Part shown: positions 1 to 11,721 of the stretch, in pieces
Layout: the number at the start of each line of letters is the position of its first letter
Position numbering within the stretch: position 1 is the stretch's first letter
NCBI GenBank assembly: GCA_013399305.1
Contig: VXAI01000166.1
Span: 1,154,034-1,218,033 of the forward strand
DNA: 64,000 nt
Origin: Rostratula benghalensis
Lineage: Eukaryota; Chordata; Aves; Charadriiformes; Rostratulidae
Reading direction: 5' to 3'
Made by a program: the position numbers and the translations under genes
Notes under the pieces: generated by a model
Databases searched by the model: none
The model's input: the letters and a program-made list of their open reading frames with translations, nothing else
What the model was told of the DNA's origin: nothing

Positions 1-313
1 GGAGGTTGTAGAGAGGCAGGTGTTGGTTTCTTCTCCCAAGTCACAGATGATAGGGGAAGAGGAATCAGCCTCAAGTTGTTCCAGGGGAGGTTCAGATTGG
101 ATATCAGGAAAAATTTTTACACTGAAAAGGTTATTAAGCATTGGAATGGGCTGTCCAGGGAAGTGGTTGAGCCACCATCCCTGGTGGTATTTAAAAGGCA
201 GGTTGACATAGTGCATAGTGACGTGGTTTAGTGATGGGTTGTGTTAGGTCGATGGTTGGACTAGAGGATCTCAAAGGTCCCTTCCAACCTTGACAATTCT
301 ATGGTTCTGTGAT
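1..313 (+). repeat. CR1 LINE, 3' end (5'-truncated by window edge)
   Basis: This is the 3' terminal part of a CR1 retrotransposon in sense orientation. It shows the decayed coding tail (frame giving 'WNGLSREVVEPPSLVVFKRQ'-like sense once frameshifts are allowed), the untranslated segment ending in 'ggttggactagaggatctc' and 'aaggtcccttccaacct', and the short repeated tail 'attctatggttctgtgat'. Those are hallmark CR1 3' features. The copy has several small indels and no intact frame, so it is an old non-functional insertion. Its 5' part lies beyond the window. Confidence 0.9.
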
Positions 314-2878
314 ATGTGGGTAGGATATACAACCTATTATACATGAACGATATAAATTAGACAGTAAATTGGTAGCATAATTGTTGACAACTTCCAGTTA
401 GACAAAGTTATCTAATACGGCAAAAATGAAGGCTTATTCTGAAGGATTGCAAAACATCTCAAGGCAAGCAGGTGAAAAGGCGTATAGTGAAATACAAAGG
501 TGATGTGTGGCAAAAACCATGATAGGTTTATTTACATAGCAATGGGCTATGAGCTTACCAGTCAGTAATGAAAAAGTGGGCTTACGATACATAGTTCTGT
601 GAAAACTTAATCCTTGGTGTTCACTGGTGGTTAGAAGAGTATGCTAAAAACTACTACTAAGAAAGGAATAGAGAACAGAATTAATGAATGTTGGCCTGCC
701 ATTTAAACTCATGTTATGATTGTGGTTTTAATTTTATGCACAGTTCTCATTCCCTTGTCTCAAAAAGGAGAAGACATGACACAAGTAAAGACAGAGAAGA
801 GTAAAGCTTTGTGGCTTCCATAATTTCCAGCTGTGTGATGTGTTTACTTTTTTTTCTAACTTTCCTTGCATTCCTCTTCTGTTCTGCTTCTCATATTTCT
901 CCTTCCCCCTAGTAGGACCATATAGTTGGGAGATGTGAATCTGTCCAAATGATGGGCAATTTAACACTTAAGGTGAAGTCAATTAGGAATGTAGACATGC
1001 TCCTATATGTAGCTTAGATAAGAATGACTGGAAGGAAGAAAAAGTTGCTTACTTCATCTGTAATACATTTGTGATGCCATCCTTAGTGTTCTAAGGCTTA
1101 ACTACCATGTCAAACAATGAAATAGTTTGTCAAAGGAAATAAAAATCCTATAGGGCTTTATCAGGCCACTCCAATACTGTCAGCTGCTGAATAATTAAGA
1201 AAAGAAAAATACCATCTGTGGCTCAGATTGATTTTCCCTTTATTATGTCATAGTATTGTCATTGAGTCTCAAGGTCTGGACTTATAATTTGTTAACAAGG
1301 CAAAGGCTATGCAAATATATTCCAAGTAGCAGCAGCACCAGGTCTGTCAAAGGAACGATTGTGCACAATCTTGCGCAAGCTCTCTCCATGAATAGAGCAC
1401 TTTAGAGTGCCAGAATTTATGATGTGGAAAAGTATTGTGCAAATTTGCTTTGTTAGCCAGAGAAAATTTAACAGTAGTTTCATTTATGTGGTTCTTCAGG
1501 GAAGAAAAAGAGATGCTTTTTACGTGCTGTATGTCTGTGTGTCTTACAAAATGTAAATCAAATTGTGATAGGAGTAATTTTAAAACAATTGAATGTTTGG
1601 CTTGTAAGTAGGAGTAGCCTTTTGACAGTTTTGTGTATTGCTTTTTAAATAATCAGATTAATATATCAATAAAAAACCCCTTTTATTCAGCTAATGAATG
1701 AATACTATTGGAAGTCGGATAGCTGTATTCTAATCTTGGAAATATACTTGACTACAAGACTCTGTTGCACTTTCTTCATAATCCTTTGTTTATGACCAGA
1801 TTACTATGTATTTTGGCAATTACGAGTTTAGAGGAAAAGGTGCTGGACATTGCAGTGATTGAACTTCCTTTGGTAGAAAAATAATCTATTGATCTGAGAT
1901 TGTTAGGTGTGAAAATTCCTTCTTTATTAATATTATGCAGATAATAGTTATTTACTGATGTAGGTAAGGTAGAAACATATTCAGACAGCGCAAACCAAAA
2001 TGTACCAGGGGGGAAAAGCAGTTAGCAGAGAAATAACACTATTTTTTTGTTTACTTAACATACAGGACAAGTTCTTGTATGGTTTCACGTATGGTAATGT
2101 GTTCATTACACTCATGACCGCTGAAGACACCTGATCAGCGACAGATCAGACACCTGATGATAAATCTGCTTATGTGCCTGAAGCTCTGAATATAATACCA
2201 GATTACTCTGGGACCATGTGTTTATACAGCAAGGAAAAGATGCTGTGATCTGCTCATTCCATGTATCTTGAAAAAAATCTGTTTGCAGATTTTAGTATTG
2301 TTATGATCATGGGCTGAAAGATGTTCATACACAGCTGTTATGTTTCTCATGTCAATTTGTACTTCTCAACTTGCTGACGTATATCCAGAATTTCTTTCTT
2401 TATTCTAGAGAGTTTTGGCAACTGAATTAAACAGAACTTTTATTCTAAGGCTAGTAGCAACTTCTCTTTTGAGTTCAATGAAGCACCATTGTGTCTTTGG
2501 TGAAAGTGTGAATTTATATGTGGGTTAGTGGGGAATGGAGTGGAAATTTTTAGAGAGATATATTTAAGATGACAGTATAGAAAGAATAAGAAAATAATAC
2601 ATAAGATTTATCAGGTCTAAGGAAAGTTGCTTTACTACCCTTTCTTACAACAAAAAATAGTCTTAGAAATAGAACTTGAATAATGAGATGAACATTTGTC
2701 CTTATAAAGTGATTGTGCAAACTCTCAGTAGAAGTGCTGCAAGACCATCAAAAGTTCTTGCAGTAATTGTTATACAGTAGTAGTAGTTATTAGGAAAGCT
2801 TAAACCTTAAGGAAGGTTCATTCATGTATGTGATTTATACCAACTGGAGCTGATGAGGCGATGTGGTTTCATTGGCTG

Positions 2879-2900
2879 TGGAAATTATGTGGAAATTATG
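2879..2900. repeat. Perfect 11-bp tandem duplication
   Basis: TGGAAATTATG occurs twice head to tail (2879-2889 and 2890-2900). The pair is flanked on both sides by GGCTG(TG)-type sequence. It looks like a small slippage duplication, with no sign of function. Confidence 0.85.
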
Positions 2901-4671
2901 GCTGTGTAAATCTCTTCTTGCTTCATAACTATGCTGTAGCAGCCACTTTCACTCATGGTTGAATGGAGGTAGAACCATAATTGCTTGTGCTTGTGAAACC
3001 AAACCCATCCTGAAATGCTGCAGTTGGGGACACCTACATCAGCAGAGACCATAAATTTTTCTTTTTCATCTTTTTTAAAAAATTTTTCCTCTCAGGTCTT
3101 TGATTTCCATGATCATGGAAAATGAGCATTTTTGAAAGGGTATCTGGTGAGTTTGCTACCTGATACGCTGGTTTTCCCAGCAAATCGTTCCCTGTTTTGT
3201 TGTCCCTGTTAGTGCTGCACTGTGTTCTCTGGAGGTTGTGTAGGACAACAGAAGGGGCAGTGCAAAACCAGTACAAAAAGAGCCAGAAGCACAAAGGAAT
3301 CTGGTCAACTTTAAAATCAGTGCTAATAAAACTGAGGGCTGCAAAGAATGCTTAGTAGACCTGAGATGATACAAGTATTCAACTGTTCTTGCATTATGTC
3401 CACTGAACCTAGACTGTCCTATCACTGTGACTGCTAACCTAACATATATTTCAAACCAAAATCCCCGGATAGGCCAATGTAAAGTCAGAGAAATATTTAT
3501 GATTCTTCTGATGGATAGTGTGTTCTCTTTTGAGCTGTCAGGTCTCATGAATGAAAAGCAAATCATTCTAATGGCTTGGTTTTCTTGGCACATCTGAACA
3601 ATGACAACATATTACATATTCTACACATATTGTAGAATAAAGGGGCATGCATAATGATGTTATGTATTTTATAACAAAGATTTTAACTCTGCTTAGCTGT
3701 AAATTGCATAAAATAATATAATTTGCTCTTATTATTCAGCAAGTCTTTTGTGTTACTTAGGAAATTTAAAACTACATTTTCTCAAATTTTGGTGAGGCAT
3801 ATAATTTTGAAAACTGCCTTAGTAATCTGCCTAGAAAGAAATGACCTCCTCAATCTGTAATTTAGCCACAGAGAAACATTATTCATTAGTAACTCAAAAT
3901 TTCATATTTGTTTTTGGTGTGATTAAGCATACCTGCTATGGAAGATGTGTAGTATGGTTAGATTTCTATTGCTGATGTATTCTATGGAAATGATCTTTGA
4001 TATTTGTGGTTTTGATCAAATAATTGTAACTTTTCCTTTAATTGAAACAGTTGTGTATAGTTCCTTCAATTTAGAACAGTAGCTTTTACTGAAATTGTAT
4101 TTGTGTTGGTGGACAGAAGAGTGGAATGCATAATTTATATAAAAGTAAAAATTAACATTAAAAAAATTAGCAATCTCTTTTGAGGTATCCTGAGATTTCC
4201 TATAGGCATGCTTTAGAGGATGTTAGAAGCAGGTTTTGGTGCTTGGAATCAATGAGACATGAAGAGCAAAGGACAGCATCGTTTTACAGAATCTGTAGCA
4301 GACTAAGAAGAAGAGGAAGTTTTCCTGGAAACTGCAGGAACAGAATTAAAACAGGAAATAAGGGTTTGTGTAAGAGAGAGAGGACAGGGGATTGACAGGA
4401 GGAGACAGAAAGGCAAGCATTTTCATCTAGTTGTTCTGACACCATAAGATGTTCAGTATTCTACAGGTTAATACAAAACGGGGGGTTTGTTGCGGGTTTT
4501 TTTTGGGTGTGATGTCTTCAAGTTATATGGAGAGAAGTATGTAACTTTTTAAAATGTGTGCGTATCTTTTAAGTGTTCCCTACTCTGAAGTGGGAGCACG
4601 TAGCACATAAACATTTAACAAGTCATAAGTACTTAAAAAGACATTTCTGTGATCTTAACACACAGGATACA

Positions 4672-4688
4672 ATTATTATTATTATTAT
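4672..4688. repeat. (ATT)n microsatellite
   Basis: A short uninterrupted ATT trinucleotide run of nearly six units. It is an ordinary simple repeat in non-coding sequence. Confidence 0.9.
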
Positions 4689-5293
4689 AGCCTGCAAATT
4701 TGAAAATATGAGCTTACTTGACTTTCTGGAAATTGCTTTTCACCTACGCTTCTTCCTGTTTTCAGGTCTTTGTAACCAGTGACTGAGATTTTTGTGAGTT
4801 CTTTTTTTGATATATGGGCTTGTTCCAGGGCTATAATTATTTTTTTAATAAAGCTAGGAATGTAATGACAAAGTTTGTTTATAAGTTGATGTTTTAGTTT
4901 TTATTATTTTTCTTTTCAAACATGAAAACCATTCCAATTTCCCATTTGTCAAAGGTAATTTAAAATTTTTTGCAGAATATTCAGATAGCTTTTTTTTTTG
5001 AGAGAGGTGTTGCAGCAATAATACTCAGAGGTAGGATGCTGAAGGTTCCAGGAATTTGTGGCTGGAGTACTTTGTGGGTAGCTGTGCCTGACCCAGTGCG
5101 GCTGCGAGTGAAAGTCACAGCGGCTGAGTGACCTAGGTGAAGTGAGTCAATGTCATCAAACCAGGTCTGTACCAGTATCCTCATTACAGCTGGTGCACCC
5201 GTGTTGGCAGCCTCAGTGGAGTTACTGAATCAAATGAAGCTCCAATTGGTCTTCTTGTTTGATGTGTGTTGGCAAGCGCTAGCTGTGAAAACC

Positions 5294-5309
5294 TTTTTTT
5301 TTTTTTTTT
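5294..5309. repeat. Poly(T) run
   Basis: Sixteen uninterrupted T residues in non-coding sequence. Similar runs occur at 13318-13334, 27829-27846, 54203-54217, 56991-57004, 57024-57042 and 60695-60713. None sits next to a recognisable retroposed gene or SINE body, so I read them as simple repeats. Confidence 0.85.
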
Positions 5310-5811
5310 CCCATTTCTCTCAAAGAAACCATTTATTTTGGTTAAGTAGAAGGTAGTTTTCACTGTTGACAAAGGATCATCACTTTCTGACTTTCTGTGT
5401 CTTCATACATAGAATTTGTAAGGGGAGCAGTGGTTAAAGATCAAGAGCAAGTATTGTTATATACACATAAAAAATGCTGAAGCACCAGGAAAGCATATTC
5501 GTATTTTTCTGTGAAATTACTTGAATGATTGATTTCACAGCAACCTCTGTGACAAGAGAGAGAAACTAGATAAGGGAAAAGATTTTCTGTGTTTATTTTG
5601 TAGAAGCTATATTCGTACTTTACTTTTTTCCTGTAGACATCCGTCTCAGCTAGGCAAAATAAAAAAGAAATATTTTTATAAAGTGTTGTAGAATACCAGA
5701 GGTTAACCGAATGCAGAAGAGCCTGAAATACTTTTGGAGACTTCAAACTTTCTCATTCTGCTCTTTCATATAATTGAGAAGTGTGGATCCAGTACTATCT
5801 ATTAGAAATAC

Positions 5812-5832
5812 TATGCTATGTGTCATAGCATA
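5812..5832. repeat. Short inverted repeat (9-bp stem, 3-nt loop)
   Basis: TATGCTATG at 5812-5820 and its exact reverse complement CATAGCATA at 5824-5832 are separated by TGT. The stem is perfect but short and AT-rich. No transcript or terminator role can be inferred. Confidence 0.8.
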
Positions 5833-7639
5833 ATGTAATAAAATACTGTGTTATGACCTGAGCAAAGGATGCTGAACCCAAGGTTCTGTATTATTTTCCA
5901 ACTTTAGCAAACAATACAAGAGTTCTGCAAGCTCTTGAGACGGTTGTGCAATAAAATTTACTAAGGCCACAAGAACAGATGTAGCAGCTGAAATGCTTTT
6001 TATTATTGTTAAAATTGGCTAGATTGTCCATGTTCCCAGTGTTCTTTTAAAATCTTGAATACTTTTTTTCTTGGAGAACGTAAAAATTAATATAGAGGAA
6101 GTGAGCATGTTAAATATTTTGATAAGGTAGTGGTTGTTTGATTGTAGCAGTTGAAAATTATCCAAAGTTGCCAAGCTATTACCACTCACACACATGCAAG
6201 CCAAATGAGAGCTAAACATATAACAGGTATTGCATGCTTTTTTACATCCTTGCGCCATAATTCTGAAATCATCTTAGCTTTCTACATACGTATCTTCAAG
6301 TCATTCAGTATTAAAACCTGCAAATCTCACTTTGTCATTTTTAAGAGAGGGGCTAAAAGCTCTTCATAGTTGTTTTGTGTTTCTAAAATACTCTGAATAG
6401 GTAAAGTGCTGTTCAAGCATTCAGTTTAAATATTTTTCTTAAGCAAGACAATTGGATCTAGTTGGATTGTAACCTTCAAAGATCACACAAAATGATTAAA
6501 ATGCTCTCTTTGTTACCCTTTGTAGTTTCAACAGCTTTTGATGGTATCCCCAAGACCCACCTAAAACCCTCATCATGCTTGATCTGTAATGTTTTGATTT
6601 GCTCTCTCTTCTCAAGCTTTTTTGAACTATAAGCTTGGCTGTTTTATTTGGTATTCAGGGTTGTTTCATGGTTTAGCTTTCCTGCTTTTTCCACTAAGTG
6701 CTGGTTTTGCAATATATTAAGACAGAAAGGGTAATAGACAGACTTTCACACTAGATAAGTACGGTCATGGAACATAAAACTTCTAATGTCCAAAGAAAAC
6801 ATTGGAGCACTGAAAAAGAAAGCGCAAAGTATTTCTACATGCCTGGGGAAAGCAGAAGACGTGTGACTGTGGGATATAAACATTTTTAACCTAGGGTACA
6901 CATCTTTTGTAATTTATTTGAGGTTATTCTGGAAACAGGATTTACAGATGATGTAAATAAAAATCTGAAGACAGAAGGAATTGAGGCTATATTAAGCATT
7001 TTTAGTGAAAATCATGTGTATAATAATTACTTTAACATAGCCATGAAGAATAGTAGACAAGGGAAGAGTTTTATAATGTTATAATAAATGCTTCTGAAAT
7101 CTTGGTAAAATATTTTTCTTTAAATAAAAATTTTATGCTTATAATCTAACAGACCAGTCCTTATTATTGCTGTTATCATTGTTACTATCCTGTTGAAAAA
7201 AGTTGATATTTGTATTTTTTTCAGAAGGTAATAAATCTCTTCTAGATGTGTACTTGGTTGATTAACTGAAATGTATGAGACACCCAAGATGCATAAAATT
7301 GTTTCTTCTAGTACACTAAGAAACAGGAATTCAGAGAACTGTCCAGAACTTTTTAATATAGTCATTATTATCTCATGAAATTCATCTGTTTTTACTAAAG
7401 ATTTCTGTTCACCAAGACACCTATATCCACTGTTGATATACAAAGTGCAGTGTATAACAGTTTATATACAGAGGCTATAATTTGACACAGCTGAAAGGCT
7501 GACATCAAAATGTCAATCTTAATCTTTTTCCAATTTTTTTTTTTATTTGCAAATTCCAAAACATTTTCCAGCTGAAGCATCTCTCTACCAAAGAGTAAAT
7601 TTCAACTTACTTCGTACATACTTTATCCTAATCACAGAG

Positions 7640-7661
7640 GGTCTCCCTGATTTGGGAGACC
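7640..7661. repeat. Short inverted repeat (8-bp GC-rich stem, 6-nt loop)
   Basis: GGTCTCCC at 7640-7647 pairs perfectly with GGGAGACC at 7654-7661 across a six-base loop. It lies in intron-like sequence and could be chance. Confidence 0.75.
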
Positions 7662-9259
7662 ACAAATCAAAGGCCACTGTCCCAAACATCTTTGCCATCT
7701 GCATGCTTATGACTTGTTTAAAGAAATGTAATGTAATCTCTAGCAAATTATAAATACAGTTCAAAATTCTTTTTCAGATTGGTTGGTAGCACAGTACAAC
7801 ACCAGTTCATAGCATGGGTTACTGTCTACTGGAGGAACCAGGCGATGACAATTTATCATTTTTTCCAGATCTCATTTATTTTTATCTCCCACGTACAGAA
7901 CAGTAAAGTTCATTAGTTTGCACAAGTTTTGAAGTTAGAAACACTGCCCAGTTGGACAAAGTGACAGATTTTCAAGAAAATTCCTCTCATTATATTGAGG
8001 GGAAATACAATCTCAAAGCTATAACTTTATAGCTTAAATTGGTTTAAATATGTTAAGTGAATCTTTGTGCTCTTCAGGAACTGTCAGTTATTATTAAGGT
8101 GAGTAGTAGAATTTAATTATATGCTGGACAGTAATCAATTCAGAAATGCATATGTGTGATCAAGATATCCCTTATGAAATCTGTTCATTTAAGGTATTTC
8201 CCAGGGTTTATGCTATGTTAAGCGAGTTGATTCGTTCTGCTCTAATGACTATACCATTGTGTAACTAAATGTTCTTCCATATGATTGCTTTCATAACTTC
8301 TTCCTCTTAATGGAGCTTCCCCTCACTCCCTGTAGCATTTTCTCACTCCAATTGGATGGGTGCAGAAAAGGTGTTGATACCCTGTTCATATTCTATTTTA
8401 GAACTGTAGTCAGTGGAGTTGACTAAATTATGTCATAGTGCCAATAGTCTTATGTTAAACTGACCTGAAAGAAGGAATAGATTTAAGCAGATATTTTGAA
8501 AAATTGTTCAGTTTTGGGGTTTGGGGGTTGATTTTTTTTTTTTCTTCAAAATTACTATAATGCTGAAGTGTCAGAAGATACATGGGCAGCTGTCCTTTTG
8601 TAGATGAAGTAGTTAAAGGAGTTGCCCTCTTTTTCTATTCACTGCTGTCCATATAATTTAGACAAAATTATGTGTGTTAATCTATTGGATGTTGTAGTCA
8701 TTTGATTGCTAATCTGTGGTGTTGACGAGCAGTTATCCCAACAGTCGTCAAAACTCGGATGTGGTGGCAGTAGCTTCTTGTTAGGGGCAGAAATAGATTG
8801 TATTTTGCAGGTACTGCTTAAAAATGCAGCAACACGTTAATTAATCTTTTTAAATCTTGATGAAATTCATTGAGATTTTGACAGATAGATAAAATAAAAT
8901 GTTTAATTGAAGGTCACCTTATATACAAGCAAGAGTCGCTTACCCTGGTGGTCAGGGCATTCCCTTTGGAGGTGGAAGCCTTTTAGTTTAGTGTAGGTTA
9001 TAAAAACGAAGTGCTACTCAGGTTTCCTTTTCCTTGAGATCGAGCAGGAAGGGACTGAAGAGTTAAAGAAGCTTCATTAGCCACTAATGGGTGGGTTGGG
9101 CTAGTTTTCAGTGGTGCCTTGTGAAAATACTTAAACTCTTACTTTGGGAACAGCCCTAGTGCTTCTGAGACAAGTGAGCCCTAATTCCTGCTATACAAGG
9201 GGAAGACATTGCAGTGTTATATTTAAAATTGAGGCTATTTATTTCTGTTTTTCTTGCAG

Positions 9260-9451
9260 GAAACAGATTCGAGCTCTACTAGGACAGTTCAGCCAGTCAG
9301 AGGCTTTGTTAATCTCCTCTGGAGTTGAGCCAGGGACTCTAGATGGAGTTCTCCTGGATGCTGGCTGTTCTTCTATGCAATTTGATACACCTGAAAGAGG
9401 TTTTTCCATCCAGAAGGATGGACCTTTGGACATGAGGATGGACAGTGACAG
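9260..9451 (+). CDS. METTL15: METTL15 coding exon (SAM-binding / substrate region), internal exon 1 of 3 visible
   Basis: Internal exon of the mitochondrial 12S rRNA N4-cytidine methyltransferase, the nuclear-encoded relative of bacterial RsmH (MraW). The enzyme methylates a cytidine in the small mitoribosomal rRNA and supports small-subunit maturation. The exon encodes 63 complete codons, from [10 protein letters not shown] to [11 protein letters not shown]. The family signature is plain: [14 protein letters not shown], then TPERGFS, then [10 protein letters not shown]. The acceptor is a strong pyrimidine tract ending ttcttgcag at 9259, and the donor is CAG|GTATCT at 9452. Phases: it starts with the third base of a codon and ends after two bases of an Arg codon, which the next exon completes. 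The N-terminal exons lie upstream of the window. One oddity is Ala in LLDAGCSS, where the family usually has Leu or a similar residue (DLG). Without splicing, the frame stays open into the intron to 9635. Confidence 0.96.
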
Positions 9452-11542
9452 GTATCTGGTAAAAAAATATTTCTCCTTGAAACTCAAAGACTGTGTGCTC
9501 AGCAACCCCCATATATTTCATTTCTCCATAAATTGTAGAATTCTCATCATCAAACCACATCTAAGTTTGCATGATTATACTGTCGTCTTTTTTTTTTTTC
9601 CTACAATTTCTTTTTCAGTCTTAAAAAAAATCTGATTATCCTATTTTCCCTCTTTGAAATAAGAGGAAGGTTCTAGTGATGAGTAATTAAACCAGTGACA
9701 CTTTTTGTTAACTGTACCATTAAAATTTTAGACTTTTGGAGTATATGATACACAGTTCCAGGGACACCTCACTTTCAGAGGCCAGTCTTCTCCCTCTTAT
9801 TTCCATGGTTTCTCAGACTACTTGATCTACAGGCTCACAGTCCCATACTGCAGTCCCTTTCCTTTTTTTGTGCCACACTTACTATTTGTAGAACCTTCAC
9901 TTGAGCACGTTCAGTTGCTCCCTCAGGAAAGGAGCAACTTCCCTCTTTTCTGCAATGGCCATCTGACCCAGTTACTTCTCTCTAAAAAGAACATTAGATA
10001 AAATAAATGAATAAAATCCCATCCATGATGTATGCCAGTTGAAATCAGATAATAATATTGCTTTTAACATGCCAGTATGATGTTGTCTTACATGCTCATA
10101 GATTTATTCTAAGCTTTTCTTTAGCAACATACAAGCTTCCTTTCCTGTTTTGTAGGAGACACATAAGGTTTACTTAATTGTCAAATTAACAATTACTAAA
10201 TAAACCATCTCTATTTAAAGGATTAGAGTCGGTGTTTTGTACATTCAAGAGCATGAAAATCAATGGTGGAATGATAATTTCTACTTCTGTAGCAATTTTT
10301 GTCTTTAAACAACCTAATATATTTCTGCAGCATTGTGCTTGTTACATGAACAACCACCAATCTCTGTTATATAGATGATGGCAATAATTGCATAATGTGT
10401 TACTGAGAGAATGAAAATATTTGCTTTGGGTTTTGATGAACCTGCAGTCTTAAGAAATGTCATTTGATCTTTCATGGCTCGTGTAGAGATGATGGGAAGC
10501 TTCAGTTTCTAAGAAATTACTGTAACATTAATGTTAAGTCTTAATGCAGCAAATTTAATGATAATTGCTTTTTCCAGTTTTGTGTAAAAAGCTCAAGTGA
10601 TCCTCCTGGGTTCAGCTGTCAAATTTCAAGAATCTGAACTCCAGGCTTGTTTTTGCATCATGAGAATACATACATGGAACAGGATCACAAGAACAAAGGA
10701 TACCTGTGGCATAACAAAAGCCTTGCACTACAGTTGTTGCTATGATACTACTTGCCTCTGATTCCAAGTTTTGTTATCTTTTGTAAAATACTGCAGGAGA
10801 GTAATAAATGCCTGAACAATATTCTCCACATCTATGTATTTACAGAAGAGAATTTCTTAAGTAGGTTGTATGTTTTCTGTGATTAGTAAACCCATAGTTG
10901 ATGTTTATAAAATATCTTAAACTATTTCAATAGTGAAGTGACAGATTTTAAAAAAATAAATGTTTTGCTTATACTGTTTGTATTCTAATTCCTGTCATTT
11001 GTAATATTAGGTCATGTCTGTTCTCTCAAACCAGTTTCTGGATATAAATTCTTATGCCTTTTAGTGAAAAGTGAAGTTAAATTATTTTCATGAGCAATTG
11101 TTTTTGTAGCAGGAGATGTGAAAGAAAAGATCCTCGAGATCAGTTCAGCATATAATGCAAGATGACTAAAATGATCCCATAAGGGGCAAGTTTATATTCA
11201 AAAGCTGTTGACATAAAAAGTCACACAGTTTTTTCCATTTTAACATGATAGTGAAATATATTTACTCCTCTCAACTCATTAAGCATGCTTTGTGGGAATA
11301 CTTGGAAGTTTCAGTTGTTCTAATTGATGTTAAGGAACAAACTCCATTTAAAGTAGCAAGAAAAAGGATTTAAAAGGTGCAAGCTATATCTGTTTTCACA
11401 GGGATGCTGTCTCTTATTTGAAAACCTCAAAGGCACTTGTATGCCGTGTGTGTGTTTGACTTTATGTCTCAATGCTATGAAGCTTCACCTCTTGTCAATG
11501 AAAACTGACGTCAGTGAACTAATTGGCTCTTCTTGTGCGTAG
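9452..11542 (+). other. METTL15: METTL15 intron between first and second visible exons
   Basis: About 2.1 kb, bounded by GT at 9452 and AG at 11541-11542. It is AT-rich, with a 12-base poly(T) at 9588-9599 and a perfect 9-bp hairpin at 9913-9939. I see no transposable element or additional exon in it. Confidence 0.9.
9913..9939. repeat. Inverted repeat in METTL15 intron (9-bp stem, 9-nt loop)
   Basis: AGTTGCTCC at 9913-9921 is followed by a nine-base loop and the exact reverse complement GGAGCAACT at 9931-9939. The stem has five G/C pairs. It could fold in the pre-mRNA, but no function can be assigned. Confidence 0.85.
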
Positions 11543-11721
11543 GTACCCTGACATGCCCACTGCTGCTGATGTTGTGAATGCTTTAGATCAACAGGCGCTT
11601 GCGTCCATCCTGAGAACATACGGGGAGGAGAGGCACGCCAAGAAAATTGCTTCAGCCATCGTTAAGGCACGCAGCATATACCCCATCACCAGAACTCAGC
11701 AGCTTGCAAGCATTGTTGCAG
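11543..11721 (+). CDS. METTL15: METTL15 coding exon (helical domain), internal exon 2 of 3 visible
   Basis: This 179-bp exon encodes 59 complete codons, beginning YPDMPTAADVVNALDQQALA and ending TQQLASIVA. It corresponds to the helical insertion domain of RsmH-family enzymes (TA..VVN....LA.I...YGEE..A..IA.AIV.AR...PI..T..LA.IV), which helps hold the rRNA substrate. The start completes the split Arg codon, and the last G begins a Gly codon finished by the exon at 20171. The acceptor is cgtag with a modest pyrimidine tract. The donor CAG|GTACCC lacks the usual +4/+5 AG and looks weak. Since 179 is not a multiple of three, skipping this exon would break the frame. The same nine bases, AGGTACCCT, occur at both exon boundaries. 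Confidence 0.96.

Larger units (their letters stand above)
314..9259. other. Intron-like non-coding sequence upstream of the first visible METTL15 exon
   Basis: About 9 kb of AT-rich sequence. I find no METTL15 exon in it: nothing encodes the family's N-terminal GGH SAM-binding segment. Because the exon at 9260 begins with the third base of a codon, an upstream exon must exist, so this stretch is most likely intron. It contains short direct repeats near 2126-2158 and 2879-2900, an (ATT)n run at 4672-4688, a 16-base poly(T) at 5294-5309, a GC-richer block near 5010-5280 and hairpins near 5812 and 7640. Open frames such as 3156-3593 (minus strand) show no recognisable domain and look like chance. 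Confidence 0.7.

Noticed and set aside
3156..3593. 145-codon minus-strand open frame with similar peptide ends (CQENQAIR and CWENQRIR)
   Set aside because: No domain or splice context. The two similar ends correspond to only partly similar DNA, and the frame is consistent with chance.
9452..9635. Open continuation of the METTL15 frame past the exon end
   Set aside because: The family alignment breaks exactly at the GT donor and resumes in phase at 11543, so this is intron read-through.
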